This document shows positions 33,236-44,129 of a stretch of DNA of 64,000 bases, piece after piece. Under the pieces are notes generated by a model. It did not search any database, was not told where the DNA came from, and was given only the letters and a program-made list of their open reading frames with translations. The stretch's first letter is position 1. Each line of letters begins with the position of its first letter. Origin of the DNA: Alnus glutinosa (taxonomy: Eukaryota > Streptophyta > Magnoliopsida > Fagales > Betulaceae); NCBI RefSeq assembly GCF_958979055.1, contig NC_084890.1, positions 24,464,149-24,528,148 on the forward strand. Direction: 5' to 3'. Made by a program: the position numbers and the translations under genes.

Positions 33236-34895
33236 TCAGTAGTCGGGGTCATCGTAGGCTTCAAAGATTTCGTAATCATTGTAACCGTAGTAGTCGTAGT
33301 CTTCGTCTTCGTCGAATAATTCATAAGAAGCATCAAATTCATAGTCATCAGTGGAATCATGGGGACGCCGCAAATCTTTAATTTGTTCAGCACATCTTCT
33401 TCCCAAATTTTCTGCCAGAGTGACATTGAAACATTGGCGTAGGTCAAGTGATTCAAGGTGAGGACAACCATGAAGGATGGCTTGCAAGCCGTCATTACTC
33501 AGCTTATTTCCGAAAAGCTGGAGGCGGCGCAATTCAGGCAAGTTCTCTGCAATAGCAAGTGCCTCCTCATCACACGCTCCATGGTACTTCTGCCCTCGTT
33601 TGTTAAATTTGAGTGATTTCAAAAGAGGGCAACAGCGGCCCACAGCTTCAAGAGCTTCTTTTGACAATAAGGAGTACGAAATGTCAAGCTCCTCTAGTAA
33701 TGGAAGTTTTGCAGCCACTCCGCTCAATCCCTTATCTGAAATGCCATAGCATTTTACAAGTCGAAGGCGTTTGAGCCGACTTGAACTATTAAAATACACC
33801 ATGAAAGGAAATGACAAAAGCAAATTCGTTATTGGAATAAAGAGATTGTATCAGAGATCTTTTTCTACATTGCAGCCTCCCACTGGGGCCTATAATTCAA
33901 CAAGGAGGGCTGCAAAGTGGTGGTGTGCTGTCGATTTTAGTTAGAATCTTGACTTGAACATGTGATAGGCTTTCAATATTATTTGCTGATCATCAAAGCT
34001 ACATCCTCCTCCAATCAAATTCACGTTTTATCTTTGCCTTAAGTATGCTCTAGGCTGGCAGAAAGGCTTACATGTAACACCTTACACTATGAAAGCTCAC
34101 CTCTATCTAACCATGTACAACTTGAGGATAAAGCACATCAATCCAAATGTTTCAAACAAACTGGTTTTGATAGTCTTAAGTTGGAATGGATAAATTGAAA
34201 GATGATATTTTATACGACAAAATTAAAAAATTTGGGTGATGGTAGTAAGAACAGAGGCAATAGCAGCAAAGCAACACAAAAAAGCAGAGTTAGACAATGT
34301 AAGAAATCCGTGTTGTTGATTTCGGTATGACAAGAGTTGAGTGAAGCCCATGTTGTTGGTTGGCAAGAGAACTACAAAATGATAAACATATATCTCAACT
34401 TCACCAACAAACCATAAACCTCTAACTCAATAAACTAGAATTGCACGAAGTAATTACCAAAAGTCCAAAATCCAAATAACCACAAGGCTCCTAGCAATCA
34501 CATTGTACAGCAAAAAGGCTACTCAATCAAGTAAAAAGAAAATACCTGTCAGCGATGTGCCTGAGGAGCTCGTCGGTGCCGAAGTTCTCGACGTTGATAT
34601 CGACCAACTGGCCGCAGCTGCGATCGACGGCGTGGCGGCACATCTTCTCGAGGTCGTACGGGAACTCCCAGTACGGGGCTACGGTGTTGCGCATGTGGAC
34701 GGCGCGCCACATCGACGGGTCCTTGCAGAGGTTGTGCCACGGCGAGCACACCATCTGCGCGCTCGTCAGGATCTCGAATGCCTCCAGTCTCATCAGGATC
34801 GACGCCGTCACGTCCCGGGGCAGAGCCAGACAGTTGCGGAATTCGTCAGGAGGAGGGTCCATCGCGAGATTTTCCGTGCAAGGGGAATCAGACAT
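33236..34895 (-). CDS. F-box/LRR protein copy 4, intact (299 aa)
   Basis: Exon 1 is 34546-34895 and exon 2 is 33236-33785, joined across a 760-bp GT-AG intron (…HIAD-S-SSRLKRL…). The product is a predicted SCF substrate adaptor. It has an F-box at about residues 22-64 (LPRDVTASILMRLEAF, VCSPWHNLCKDPSMWRAVHM), then an F-box/LRR-specific linker with HAVDRSCGQLVDI. Roughly five LRRs follow in exon 2 ([72 protein letters not shown]). A tail very rich in Asp, Glu and Tyr ends AYDDPDY. Length and layout resemble Arabidopsis SKIP19/FBL23-type proteins. There is no stop or frameshift, and no transposon within 300 bp upstream, so it is the best candidate for a functional member. Confidence 0.92.
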
Positions 34896-35140
34896 GGGCA
34901 ACGGAGTCCCGACATCTCTGATATAGGGTGGATTTCCGAAGAAGAAAGAAACAAGATTCGCGAAGTATGATTTCAGATTTGAAAAAAAAAAAAAAACGAA
35001 GTGTAAAGCGCGAGTTGAATACCAAATCACGCAATCCGAGGCCTCGTGTCGTGCGAGTCAAAGATGGGCTGGGAAAGCGGGGGACGCGTTAAGGCGTCCA
35101 ATTCCACTAGACTAGAAGTGTGCGTTTTGGGAAGCTTGTA

Positions 35141-35800
35141 AATAAATGTAGAAACGATAAGTTTTGTTAGTTTGAAAAGTAGCCGGTGAAAAAAATAGTA
35201 ATTCTACGCCGCGAGAATTAGTCTATCAAGAGTTCACCTACGGCTGCACTCATTTAAAAAATAAAAAATAAAAAATAAAAAATTTAAATCCCTATAGTTA
35301 AAAATAAGGATGTAAATAAATCAGTCTGTTCGACAACCCGCTTGATATCCGCTCGGTTTAGCCCGATTCAAACTCGAGTTCGATACTGTATAAACTCGCT
35401 TGATTAATAAGTAATACATATCAGACTCACTCGACAAAGTTCGATAGGAGCTCGTGAGCTCAGCTTGTTTAAAGCTCGATTGAATCGCTCGCTTGAGTCG
35501 TTAGTCTGACTCATTAGCTCGTTCATATTAGGAGTGTAAACGAGCCGATCCTGAGCGAGTATTAGTTGTTCGGGATCGGCTCGTCTAATTTTTTTCTCGA
35601 GCTCGAGCTTAACACAAGCCTCACTTTTGTGTTCAAGCTCAGCTCGCCAAGGTGGGATCTCTTTGCAAACTCGAGCTTGATCATACTGGCCGATCTCAAG
35701 TTCGAGTCATTGGCTCGAGTTGGAGCATTTTAAGCTTACAAAAAAATCAAGTAAAAAAATAAACAAATTTTATTAATGAATTTCTCCCAACAACATAACA
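35141..35800. other. Upstream flank of copy 4 with GAGCTCG-rich repeat
   Basis: Shared with 56520-56820 up to about 35420. It then continues as an interspersed repeat (about 35300-35730) full of 'gagctcga', 'ctcgagct' and 'gtaaacgagccga' words. The same word family recurs at 57455-57775 and 63100-63376. No coding signal. Confidence 0.5.
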
Positions 35801-36127
35801 TAAATCTGCCTACTGAAATCATGATCTGGTGCACGATGTGGCGCTCCTTGATGGGCAACGAGTGGAGGTAGATCTGCTCAAATGACTTTGGACTCGTTTG
35901 GCAACCAATTGCCAGTTAATTCTCATTGCCTTTTTGCCCATCACCAACAGTGACACGAGTGACAGTTGGAGACAAAACACTGCCACACTCAGTCCTCCTC
36001 TTTGAATTTTCCTCCCGTTGAAGACTCGGTCCTCCCGCCTAGCATATTTCCTCAGCATAACTAACGTGCGCCTCAGACAACTCAATGCCCATCTCTTCTC
36101 TTTGAGCTTTTCATTCTTCAGCGCCAT

Positions 36128-36235
36128 CCACCCACCGACACGGCCAGTCCCTTCAGATTTCCAGCTCCTCTCGCAGACTCGCTTCTGGAAATTGATCTTC
36201 GGAAAATTGATCCCCTCTTTCCATATCTCCTCTCT
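36128..36235 (-). repeat. Inverted-repeat arm (partner 43999-44085)
   Basis: Contains 'gacacggcca-tccctt', 'gcagactcgcttctggaaat' and 'ctttccatatc'. The partner arm at 43999-44085 is its reverse complement with small indels. Both arms keep an outward-reading peptide frame (SISRSESARG-G--KGLAVSV), which hints at a duplicated coding piece. The partner is cut at 44086 by an LTR. Confidence 0.6.
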
Positions 36236-36591
36236 CCATATCTCCAACGAGGTACCAACGGCGAGGACAGATATCTATGATTGTTTAGTGTTAAATGTAT
36301 CTGTGGGTGTTCATTTAGCATGCCTTCTTCGTAGTTTTTTCTTTTTTCTTTTTGTGTGTCTTTCTTGTTGATGGGCTGGATGTATGACGTATCTACATAA
36401 CGCATATGCATGAAATTAAGGAGATCTCCTGTGAAAAGACCAACGGTCCGGATTTAATCCCTATCTCTTTTTCATGGACAACCGATTCAAACAAAACACT
36501 GTATATCTCTTTACCTTTAAAGGGAAAGCACAAAGATCATTAGTTTCTTCAAAGAATTGACCCAAAGTAGGCAATAATAGCAGATGGGTAT

Positions 36592-36684
36592 GGTACATTC
36601 TGTCTTCATATTGAAGAAACAAAGGGAACTCTTCAATTTGCTAGCAGAGCCAAGCGCATCACTAATTGTGCTCAAGTGAATGAA
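36592..36684 (+). pseudogene. Kinesin motor-domain fragment
   Basis: A 31-codon frame (GTFCLHIEETKGTLQFASRA, then KRITNCAQVNE) matches the end of the kinesin motor domain of plant KIN-7 proteins, normally '…HIEETRGTLQFASRAKRI…'. It ends at AATGAA|GTGTAT, a plausible original splice donor. Nothing else of a kinesin is nearby, so this is an isolated captured or duplicated exon piece inside the inverted-repeat-bounded region. Confidence 0.75.
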
Positions 36685-37346
36685 GTGTATTCCTTGTTCT
36701 GTCTAGTCCATTTACCATTTTGTCTCGTTCATGAATCTGTATTTGGACGGTATTTATTTCTTATGTTCATTGCAATGGTGGATTTTGATGCTTGTTTTAT
36801 GGTCTCAGAAAAACTTAAGGCATTTTTTCCAATTTATTAGTCTTTTTTTTTTCTCTGTCTGGTCATATTATGTATATTTTTCAGCATTATCAGTTTCTCA
36901 TATTAGGTTAATCTTTAAGTTTCAATAAATTTAACAAGAGGATATAGTCTAAATGTATCGTAGTCTACAACAATATTGAGCATATTTCTGTAGAAATAAT
37001 TCAGCATTTGCTTATGTTGAACATAGTTATATATATGTGCCAGAAAAGTAGCCTTCTGCAATCCGTTTCTAAAAGGGTAGCCTTAAACATGGACTACATG
37101 AAACTAAAATTGTGGTGCCAAGATCAATGTCCTACTCAGTAAACATTATTCTATCTAATTTTTGGACCAACAGCAGAAACAAATTAAATTTGTAAATATC
37201 CAAATGGTCAACCTTTTCGAATTGGATTTTGTGTAAATTCTAAAGTATGCAAGCACATTTTTTGGTATGGTATACAATTCAATTATAATTATGAATAATG
37301 TTATAAGATTCTCACGTTATTTGCTTCCCAATGTAGGCACGTGTAA

Positions 37347-37849
37347 ATGTCTACAACAAGTGATTTGTCAAGTGGTCCCCCGTTATGTCGCTGTGGAATT
37401 CCTGCACGTCTAAGGAACTCTAGGACCGAGACCAATCCCGGTAGAAAGTGGTATGGATGTATTAACTACAAGGTAATTCCCCTTTTAACGTTGAGTGCTT
37501 ATATTTCGTCGTTAGTAGCCTCTGACAATTTTGCCTTCTTTTTATCATTTAGAAACCCGGTGATTGTGATTTTTTTGAGTGGACTGATAAAGACATTACA
37601 GGTTGCGAGAAGAGATTAATGGAATATCTGCAACAAATGGAGGGTAGAATGCATGTTGATAACGTAGGAGTTGAGGAACTCATTGAACGAAAGTGCCGTG
37701 AACATTGTGATAAACTACAGCGGGAGTTAGTGTCTAGTCAAAATAATGGCAATATGTTAAAGGGTGCATTGTTAGTTGTAATTTTGGTTTTAGTCTTTTA
37801 TTTCAGTGGTTTGAATGGACCTAGATGTACCAAGTTGATGTTAAAATGA
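37347..37849 (+). CDS. GRF-type zinc-finger protein with C-terminal membrane segment (140 aa)
   Basis: Exon 1 is 37347-37472 and exon 2 is 37553-37849, with an 80-bp phase-0 GT-AG intron. The protein starts MSTTSDLSSGPPLCRCGIPA. A single zf-GRF domain occupies about residues 14-52, with ligands C14, C16, C38 and C47, and the family signature CDFFEW at its end. A charged helical stretch (about 58-105) and a hydrophobic segment (GALLVVILVLVFYF, about 113-126) follow. Small plant GRF proteins of this layout are common and mostly uncharacterised. The domain binds nucleic acid in better-studied proteins. It lies between a kinesin fragment and a Harbinger transposase, so it could be transposon cargo or a host gene. 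Confidence 0.82.
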
Positions 37850-38133
37850 CAATTATTGAAGAAGTTTGGCTGTACTAGTTTCTAGAATATTTAACAATCA
37901 TTTACCAAACCATTAAAATTAAGAAAAATAAAAAACCTTTCTATATTCATTTGTTATATTTTCCATCATGATTTTCATTTGTGAGCTGAATTTACTTTTA
38001 TTTTTAACAAGAAAAGATCAATTACTTTTTTTCTTCAGTACTTTATTTAAAAAAAAAAAATTAAAATAGGCGGAGTAGTCAAAAATCACTCTTATGGTCT
38101 GAAATGAGCGTACTCTTCATTGAAAACTTGGAA

Positions 38134-38289
38134 ACTTAAAAGTGAATTCAAAAAGCATGGGAAACTTAAAAACATTATCCCTCCAAATACAAATCAATAA
38201 GGGTTTTCCAAACTTATAAGTGAATTCAAAAAGCATGGGAAACTTAAAAACATTATCCCTCCAAATACAAATCAATAAGGGTTTCCCAA
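38134..38289. repeat. Tandem duplication of a 78-bp unit
   Basis: Two adjacent copies (38134-38211, 38212-38289) with few differences, each containing 'gtgaattcaaaaagcatggg' and 'aaatacaaatcaataagggt'. They lie directly 3' of the transposase gene. Confidence 0.9.
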
Positions 38290-38332
38290 AAATCAGACAT
38301 AAAACAGCTGCATACTATTTTGGCAGCCATCC

Positions 38333-39890
38333 TTAAAGGTGACTCCACATACTTATGGCCATTGCATCCCTTACTTTTCCCATATACACGGAACTAGCAT
38401 CTGATTGGTCCGGTCGTTCCCCGGGTGCAACTTTTTGGGCCAAACCCAATTCTTGCCGATCATCAACATCAACCCAGGAGTTTAGTTTGCGCAAAGTAGC
38501 TCGAAATAGTGGATCAGTCATCCCGTTATATTTCCTAATAAAGTTATGTAAAGTACAACACGCAACTACAAATAGGCGCTGGTATCGTAGCAAGTATGGG
38601 GGCATTTTTTCTAAAATTGGAAACCGGTTCTTCAACACTGCAAAAGCTCGTTCCACGACAGTCCGTAGAGATGAGTGTCTATAGTTGAATAGCTCTCTCA
38701 AATTCCTAGGAAGTTCTTGGCCATTTTGAAATGTCGCCAAATGATACCGCTCACGTCGATATGGTGGTAAGAACCCCTGATAGGTACCATATCCAGAATC
38801 CACCAGGTAGAATGAACCTGCACCTCATGTACAAATATAAATTTGTAATTAACCAAAGTACAATAACGAGGATGATTAAATGTTACATATGAAATATTTG
38901 TGTGGTATATTACCTTCTTTAGGGGTTGGGAAGCGTAGTGTCAGATCATTCACACACATCGTAAAAAGGCGGGCGTCGTGCGCACTCCCCTCCCAACCAG
39001 CGTGCACGACGGTGAAGCAAAAATCTAGGTCTACAACGCACATGACGTTTTGAGTTGTCGTATGCTTTCTACCTCGGTACGTCGTGTTATCCGCACCGGT
39101 CACCTTCTCATGGATGTGTGTGCCATCAATAGCACCTATACATTCCTACAGTGAACATATTGTTTGTTAGTATAGTGCGATATGTAATAGCAATAATGTG
39201 GAAAATATTTGCTGGACTTAGATAAAAAGGACAAGCATTGCTCACTGAAAACCATGGGTAGAAGTTCTCATTTCGGACAACGACAGGGTGTGGCTTCATT
39301 GTCTGTGTGGGTTGGATGATTGTTTTACCCAGCCTACAAATGGCTTTGCACATCCTTCGGTAGTATACACTCACGGTATGCAACGATCGTTGGAGCCGAT
39401 CAGCCACGTCTCTCTGCGACCAATTGTGTGCCATTAGGAGGCAAAATACAGCCACTTGCTCTGTGATCTTCACATATCGACTACTACACAAGAACCCATT
39501 CTGTTTTAAGGTGTTACAAAGCGCAAGATACGTATCAGGCCACATTCTAAAGCGCTCGTAGCATGTTCTCGGGTTGGGATTTGTTAACACCCAATAAACC
39601 CACATAGGGCCCGTTAACTCAGATGTTCTTTGAGGTATAGGACGCCTTTGTCTTCCTTCAAGTTGTTCCTTCCACTCAGCTATCCTGATAAACATTTGTC
39701 CAAGCTGTAACTCAACTTCTATGGTATCGGGATCGCTGAAAAAAGTGTCATCATCGCTTCCAAGCGATGTTGCTATTGATGCTCGGTCTAAATCATCCTC
39801 ATCACCCCACAATTCATCAAAATCGGAACATGCGTCCAATTCCTCCCCCCAATTAGAATTTTTGGGATTTGACGGTCCACCATCATCCAT
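38333..39890 (-). CDS. PIF/Harbinger transposase, intact (453 aa)
   Basis: Three exons (39246-39890, 38914-39145, 38333-38817) splice in frame with GT-AG junctions to 453 codons. The N-terminal part is acidic (residues 1-60), then carries a helix-turn-helix-like region (VAVFCLLMAHNWSQRDVADR, HTVSVYYRRMCKAI). The DDE_Tnp_4 catalytic domain has D222 in AIDGTH, conserved SAHDAR, D299 in YLVDSGYG and E348 in VVERAFAVLKNRF, so the DD48E spacing typical of PIF/Harbinger is preserved. HNFIRKYN follows. All catalytic residues are present and no stop occurs, so it may be active. Its usual Myb-like partner lies upstream on the same strand but is damaged. Clear element termini with TTA/TAA duplications were not found. 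Confidence 0.92.
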
Positions 39891-40164
39891 TTTTTGTCAC
39901 TTATGTACCAATCATTATCCAATAGTTAGGGAATATTCAAATCCAATAATTGAACATAAAGTATATGTTATGTCAAAAATTTTGCAATAAAAAAAAAAGA
40001 ATTAGAAATATATAAATATGAAGAAGATAAAAACGACTGTAATATATAAATAGTGCCACTTAAAATGTCGATGGACATAGATAATAAGGACAATGTTAGA
40101 AATTTAGATGCAATAGTCTACAAATTTCTAAGGATTAGCACAACTAGATAACGAAAATGTGAAA

Positions 40165-41134
40165 TCACAGGTCCTTAATGTTAATTCCTCGCATGACCCA
40201 TCCCACTCTCTTCATCGGCTCCATGCCAATGAATACCCTTGCCTTTGTCCTGCCGGTGAAGGAATTGGCAGCCCTCCAATAATTTTCCTCCGTCACAGGG
40301 TGCTCAGCCACCACATCGTTTAGGACCGCCATCGCCTCTACGATTACATCTGGTCTACTAGTAGCCGATGACCCTTTGGCTGTTCTTAAGTTGCAATGCA
40401 GCAGGTCAAATTCTCTCTTCATTTCTGACCATTCACCAGACATTTTTCCGACTTCCAAGTCCTCATTGGTTGTGTTGGTACGCTTGCTGCTCCAAGAGGA
40501 TTTGAGGGATGTTGCATGCCGCTTACCCTTGTTTGATGGCAACCATATGCCAGCGTGGGGCATATCAAGCTCTTCCAAGTCAATTACGGCACACGGGTTG
40601 TTTAGGTCAATCACCGGGTCGTCAAAGCCGCGTTCGTCATCAGTGTCGGGCGGGTCTTGTGTGCTGGCATATGCCAACTCCCCCGTGGCATAGGATCTTG
40701 CAAATATGGTGGTTAACAATGGAAAGAGGCGCGGCGGATTGTTCTTGAATTTGTAATATTTATCCGCACCATATTCTTTCAAAACAAAGAGAACATGAAG
40801 CAATTCGTTAGTTTGCAATAGAATATTTAATATGATGGGATAAGGAAAAAACTTTGCTGATGCTTACAAATTTCAGTTGCTTCTACTTGTCCTTGCTATT
40901 GGTGACGGTGTTTGTCGTGTGGTCCCATCCGAAGCTTGTACCCACCTTGCCGCTTAGGAGCATAGTGAAATCTTTTTGATTTTGTTTTAAGTTTCCTATT
41001 TTAGTCTTCACTTGGCTGGTGCTGTAGTGACAATTGTCAGTATGATTGTTGAGGTCTTCGGTGATTTTATTCACGTGGCTTCCGAATGAAGGCCTAACTC
41101 CTTTTTGGACAAACCTTAGCAGAATAAAGATCAA
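40165..41134 (-). pseudogene. Myb/SANT-like partner protein of the Harbinger element, broken
   Basis: The upstream piece (40883-41134) encodes a Myb_DNA-bind_3-type region (KGVRPSFGSHVNKITEDLNN, QVKTKIGNLKQNQKDF, TSFGWDHTTNTV). It hits TAG at 40883-40885 exactly where the family normally has Trp (SKDK-W-KQL), so a TGG to TAG change is likely. The downstream piece (40165-40818) continues the domain (EYGADKYYKFKNNPPRLFPL, YATGELAYAST), then a Ser/Lys-rich linker and a C-terminal segment (YWRAANSFTGRTKARVFIGM). A splice junction between the pieces is expected, but I could not fix a frame-keeping one. In two-ORF PIF elements this protein helps bring the transposase to DNA. Confidence 0.7.
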
Positions 41135-42146
41135 GTGTTCTTCATTTTCCCAAGATCATACAGCGGAAGGGGGCTTCGGCTGACCCCTACCCCTAACCTA
41201 GTGCTTCCTTGGAGATTTTCGGGAGGTACCGATATTGGACATCTATATGAGTGGAGAGAACACAAATTTTTTTCTATATGTGAATAAGGTATAGATATAA
41301 AATTCAAGGGGACCAAGAAATTAATGTTAAAATCCTAAGCTTCAATAATATGCTAGGAACTTGCACAAAATAAATATGGTAGGATTTGTTCTTCTTTAGG
41401 TTCAAAAAAAGGTTGTTTTCTTCTTTTTATTTTTTAGTCATGTAATAGGAACTTACATGTTGATAACCAACACAAATTTACAATAAAGTCACTAAATCTT
41501 AGAAAACAGAGGAGGTCACTCCAGCCCAAACAAACAGTAGTATAGCTACATTTCAACATCAATTAGATCTAAAGGATAAACCTTTACTCAAGGAAAAAAC
41601 AAAGCACCCAAGTTCTTAATAAGATCCAAAACCCAAAATACCCAAATCCCACATAAGAAATTCAACCCACAAACCCTCAGACCCAAAAAAATAACAATAA
41701 TAAAAATAAAACAAGTAAAACAACCTCAGACGTGAACAGTTACACAAAGTAGCAAAATCACATGTGAAACCGAAAACAAAAGAAAAACAGAGACAGTTGT
41801 GAAACTAAAAAGGAGATACCTCAGATGAACCCGGTTCTTCCAGAAACAACAAGAAGTAGAAGAATGAACAAAAAGAATCCCTTAGCCAAACTGGGAAAAA
41901 AAAAGAAAAAAGAAAAAAGCAAACGCTTTGTGTATCTTCATTTCTGTTTCTCCAAAGTAGAATATTTTTGCTTTTCTGTGACTTTGATTCATATATTGCC
42001 GAATGGAAATGGAAGTTGAAGCAGAGAGAGAGAGATAGTGGGCAGTAGTGGTAGAGCCTACATATTACATGAAACGGTGTTTTGTGTCTTTGGGTTTTGA
42101 TTCTGACAACGGAGAAGATCTTGATAGGGGAAAATGCACTGTTTTA
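41135..42146. other. Intergenic region 5' of the Harbinger Myb-like frame
   Basis: AT-rich. It may contain the promoter and 5' leader of the minus-strand Harbinger genes. 'aggggaaaatgcactgtttta' just before the MITE at 42147 resembles a transposon end, but I found no matching inverse copy on the other side. Confidence 0.3.
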
Positions 42147-42639
42147 GAGCATTCTTAGTAGCCTCAACAAATTTTACTTACCAAAATAACTAAAAATCAT
42201 TTTTTTTTCTATTCTGGTGAGCTACTTTATTAAAATTCCCCCAGCAGCCTCACCATTTTAACTAGTCAATATTCACTATTCCATTTAAATAATAATTTTT
42301 TCATATTTATTTATTTTTTCTCTATATAATATTTTTACAAAAAAATCATTTATATCCATGAAATAAGGACATTATCGTGTGAGAGATGGGAGATGGGAGA
42401 AGAAAATGAGAGAAAAAAGGAAAAAAGTGTGCTAATCATGTGAGAGAGAAAGGTGAAACAAAATTTGGTGAGTGGGTTGTTGAGTGAAAATGCCTCATCT
42501 AATTTGGTTAGTAATTTCAGTCATCAAATTTTTTTGGTTAAAATTGTGAGGCTGCTAGGAGTGGTTTTTCAGGATTTTCATCAAATTGGCTCACCAAAAT
42601 AGCTAAAAAACTATTTTGGTGAGGCTACTAGGAATGCTC
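42147..42639. mobile_element. Tourist/Harbinger-type MITE, TSD TTA
   Basis: 493 bp. The ends are GAGCATTCTTAGTAGCCTC and its imperfect inverse GAGGCTACTAGGAATGCTC. The arms continue with 'accaaaatagctaaaaa'-type sequence. The flanking trinucleotide TTA is at 42144-42146 and 42640-42642. It encodes nothing. The 3-bp TTA target agrees with PIF/Harbinger mobilisation. Confidence 0.82.
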
Positions 42640-43998
42640 TTAATGCCAAACCATGTATTTCGTTTTTAATTTTCCCGAGAATAATTGATCCACTCCCCCA
42701 CGTTGATAACCAATACAAATCTGAACTCTAATATTGAGATATCCCATACAGTGGTGGGTATGATTGTTTTAATTGACCTTTTATTGTTTTGCTAGGTGAA
42801 AGTGATGATCCTGGATCTATTTCTGTATTTAACTCGTTCAAAATATGTTTCAAAACTTGTGAGCCATCCCTGGATAAATGGTTATCCCAATTCAAATTTT
42901 GACTAAATTATTTCCCACATTCTGGCTTCTTATCTGATACTTCTTCCTTATGATCACTGTTAGGTAGTGTATAGGTTATCAAAACCTCCTCAAAACAGTT
43001 TTTTCTCACTCAATTACTAGTAAACTTGCAGTAACCTCCAATAATTTTGTCAGTGCATATAAATAGGGAACTCCAATGATGCTAATTTCTACATGAATAC
43101 GGGCATACATGACTAATCTCTTTGTCGATTCTTACTTAAATGAATCAAGATAATATTTTACATGTATCTCTAAGTTCCTAGCTAAATGAAATAAAAATTT
43201 CAAGTAAATATGCCGTTAAAGCTAAGTATGTTTGAGATCAAAATCAATGATGAGTGATGCACAAGAATCCAACTTAATCACAATATAGCCCGGTAATATA
43301 AATTTGTCTCATAAGAAGCACTACCATTCAACTATAATATTGGTTTAGGTGCCCACTGAAACGCACCACAAATAGAAATGTCTGTATGTTTGTTATAATC
43401 TCAGTCTACAAATATCATCAAAACACATGTGATGCACAACAACAGACGGTAGCATAAATCTAGGAAATCAAACCCTACATAATATGGAAACTAACCTTGC
43501 TATGCGATCTGGTGACAGGACCTGTGAATATGAGTCTTACAGAACAATGTTTCCCCTTTGTCCGGTTGGTGGCACTCCCCAGATGGCAGCCTCGATGTGC
43601 AGCCTCTCTCTTACTGCCGGAAATTGATTTTCGTGACCCTTTGCTTGCCCATGCTTCAAACGAGGGCGAGGGGCTCTAGTTTTATAGAGGCCTTGCTGGT
43701 ACGGAGGTCAGAGAAGGATGAAGCAATTGTTGACACCTATGGTTCAGAGGGCGCAGGAACCAATTTCGTGGGAGGTGATGGAGAGATCCTGTAAAAAGAT
43801 TTCCGTCGACTTAAGTGTAGAGGGAAATGAAATCGGTGGTTGGGGTAATAATGGAGAGAGGTGAGGAAGGATAGAGGAAAATTGATGGGGAAACGGTCAC
43901 AAATCTCTGCCCATTAACTGAATCATAGAGCATGGCGCTGAGATGGCGTTTGGCTCGAAAATGGGGAATCTCACAAGCTTTTCCTTTATTCGGCTGTC
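42640..43998. other. Intergenic, no gene recognised
   Basis: AT-rich with moderate complexity. Short open frames at 43497-43794 have no recognisable domain. The right arm of the inverted repeat follows. Confidence 0.35.
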
Positions 43999-44085
43999 AC
44001 TGAGGGGATATGGAGAAAGGAGATCAATTTCCAGAAGCGAGTCTGCAAGAGGAGTTGGAGATATGAAGGGATTGGCCGTGTCGGT
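43999..44085 (+). repeat. Inverted-repeat arm (partner 36128-36235)
   Basis: Reverse complement of 36128-36235 with short gaps. It ends abruptly at 44085, where TGTGAGGACCCG begins the truncated LTR, so the outer part of the arm has been lost or displaced. Confidence 0.6.
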
Positions 44086-44096
44086 TGTGAGGACCC

Positions 44097-44129
<33 letters not shown>

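Larger units (their letters stand above)
31189..35340. repeat. Segmental duplication containing copy 4 (partner 52258-56770)
   Basis: Colinear with 52258-56770 from 'cagtatttttttgaattttt' through the F-box gene and its 5' flank. The main differences are a 183-bp MITE here (31660-31842) and a LINE fragment in the partner (52878-53293). A GC-rich purine/pyrimidine stretch at 31255-31500 has open frames but no recognised domain. Confidence 0.8.

Noticed and set aside
33115..33495. Second frame across exon 2 of F-box copy 4 (Met/Thr-rich)
   Set aside because: Alternative frame of the acidic-tail coding region. The main frame is intact.
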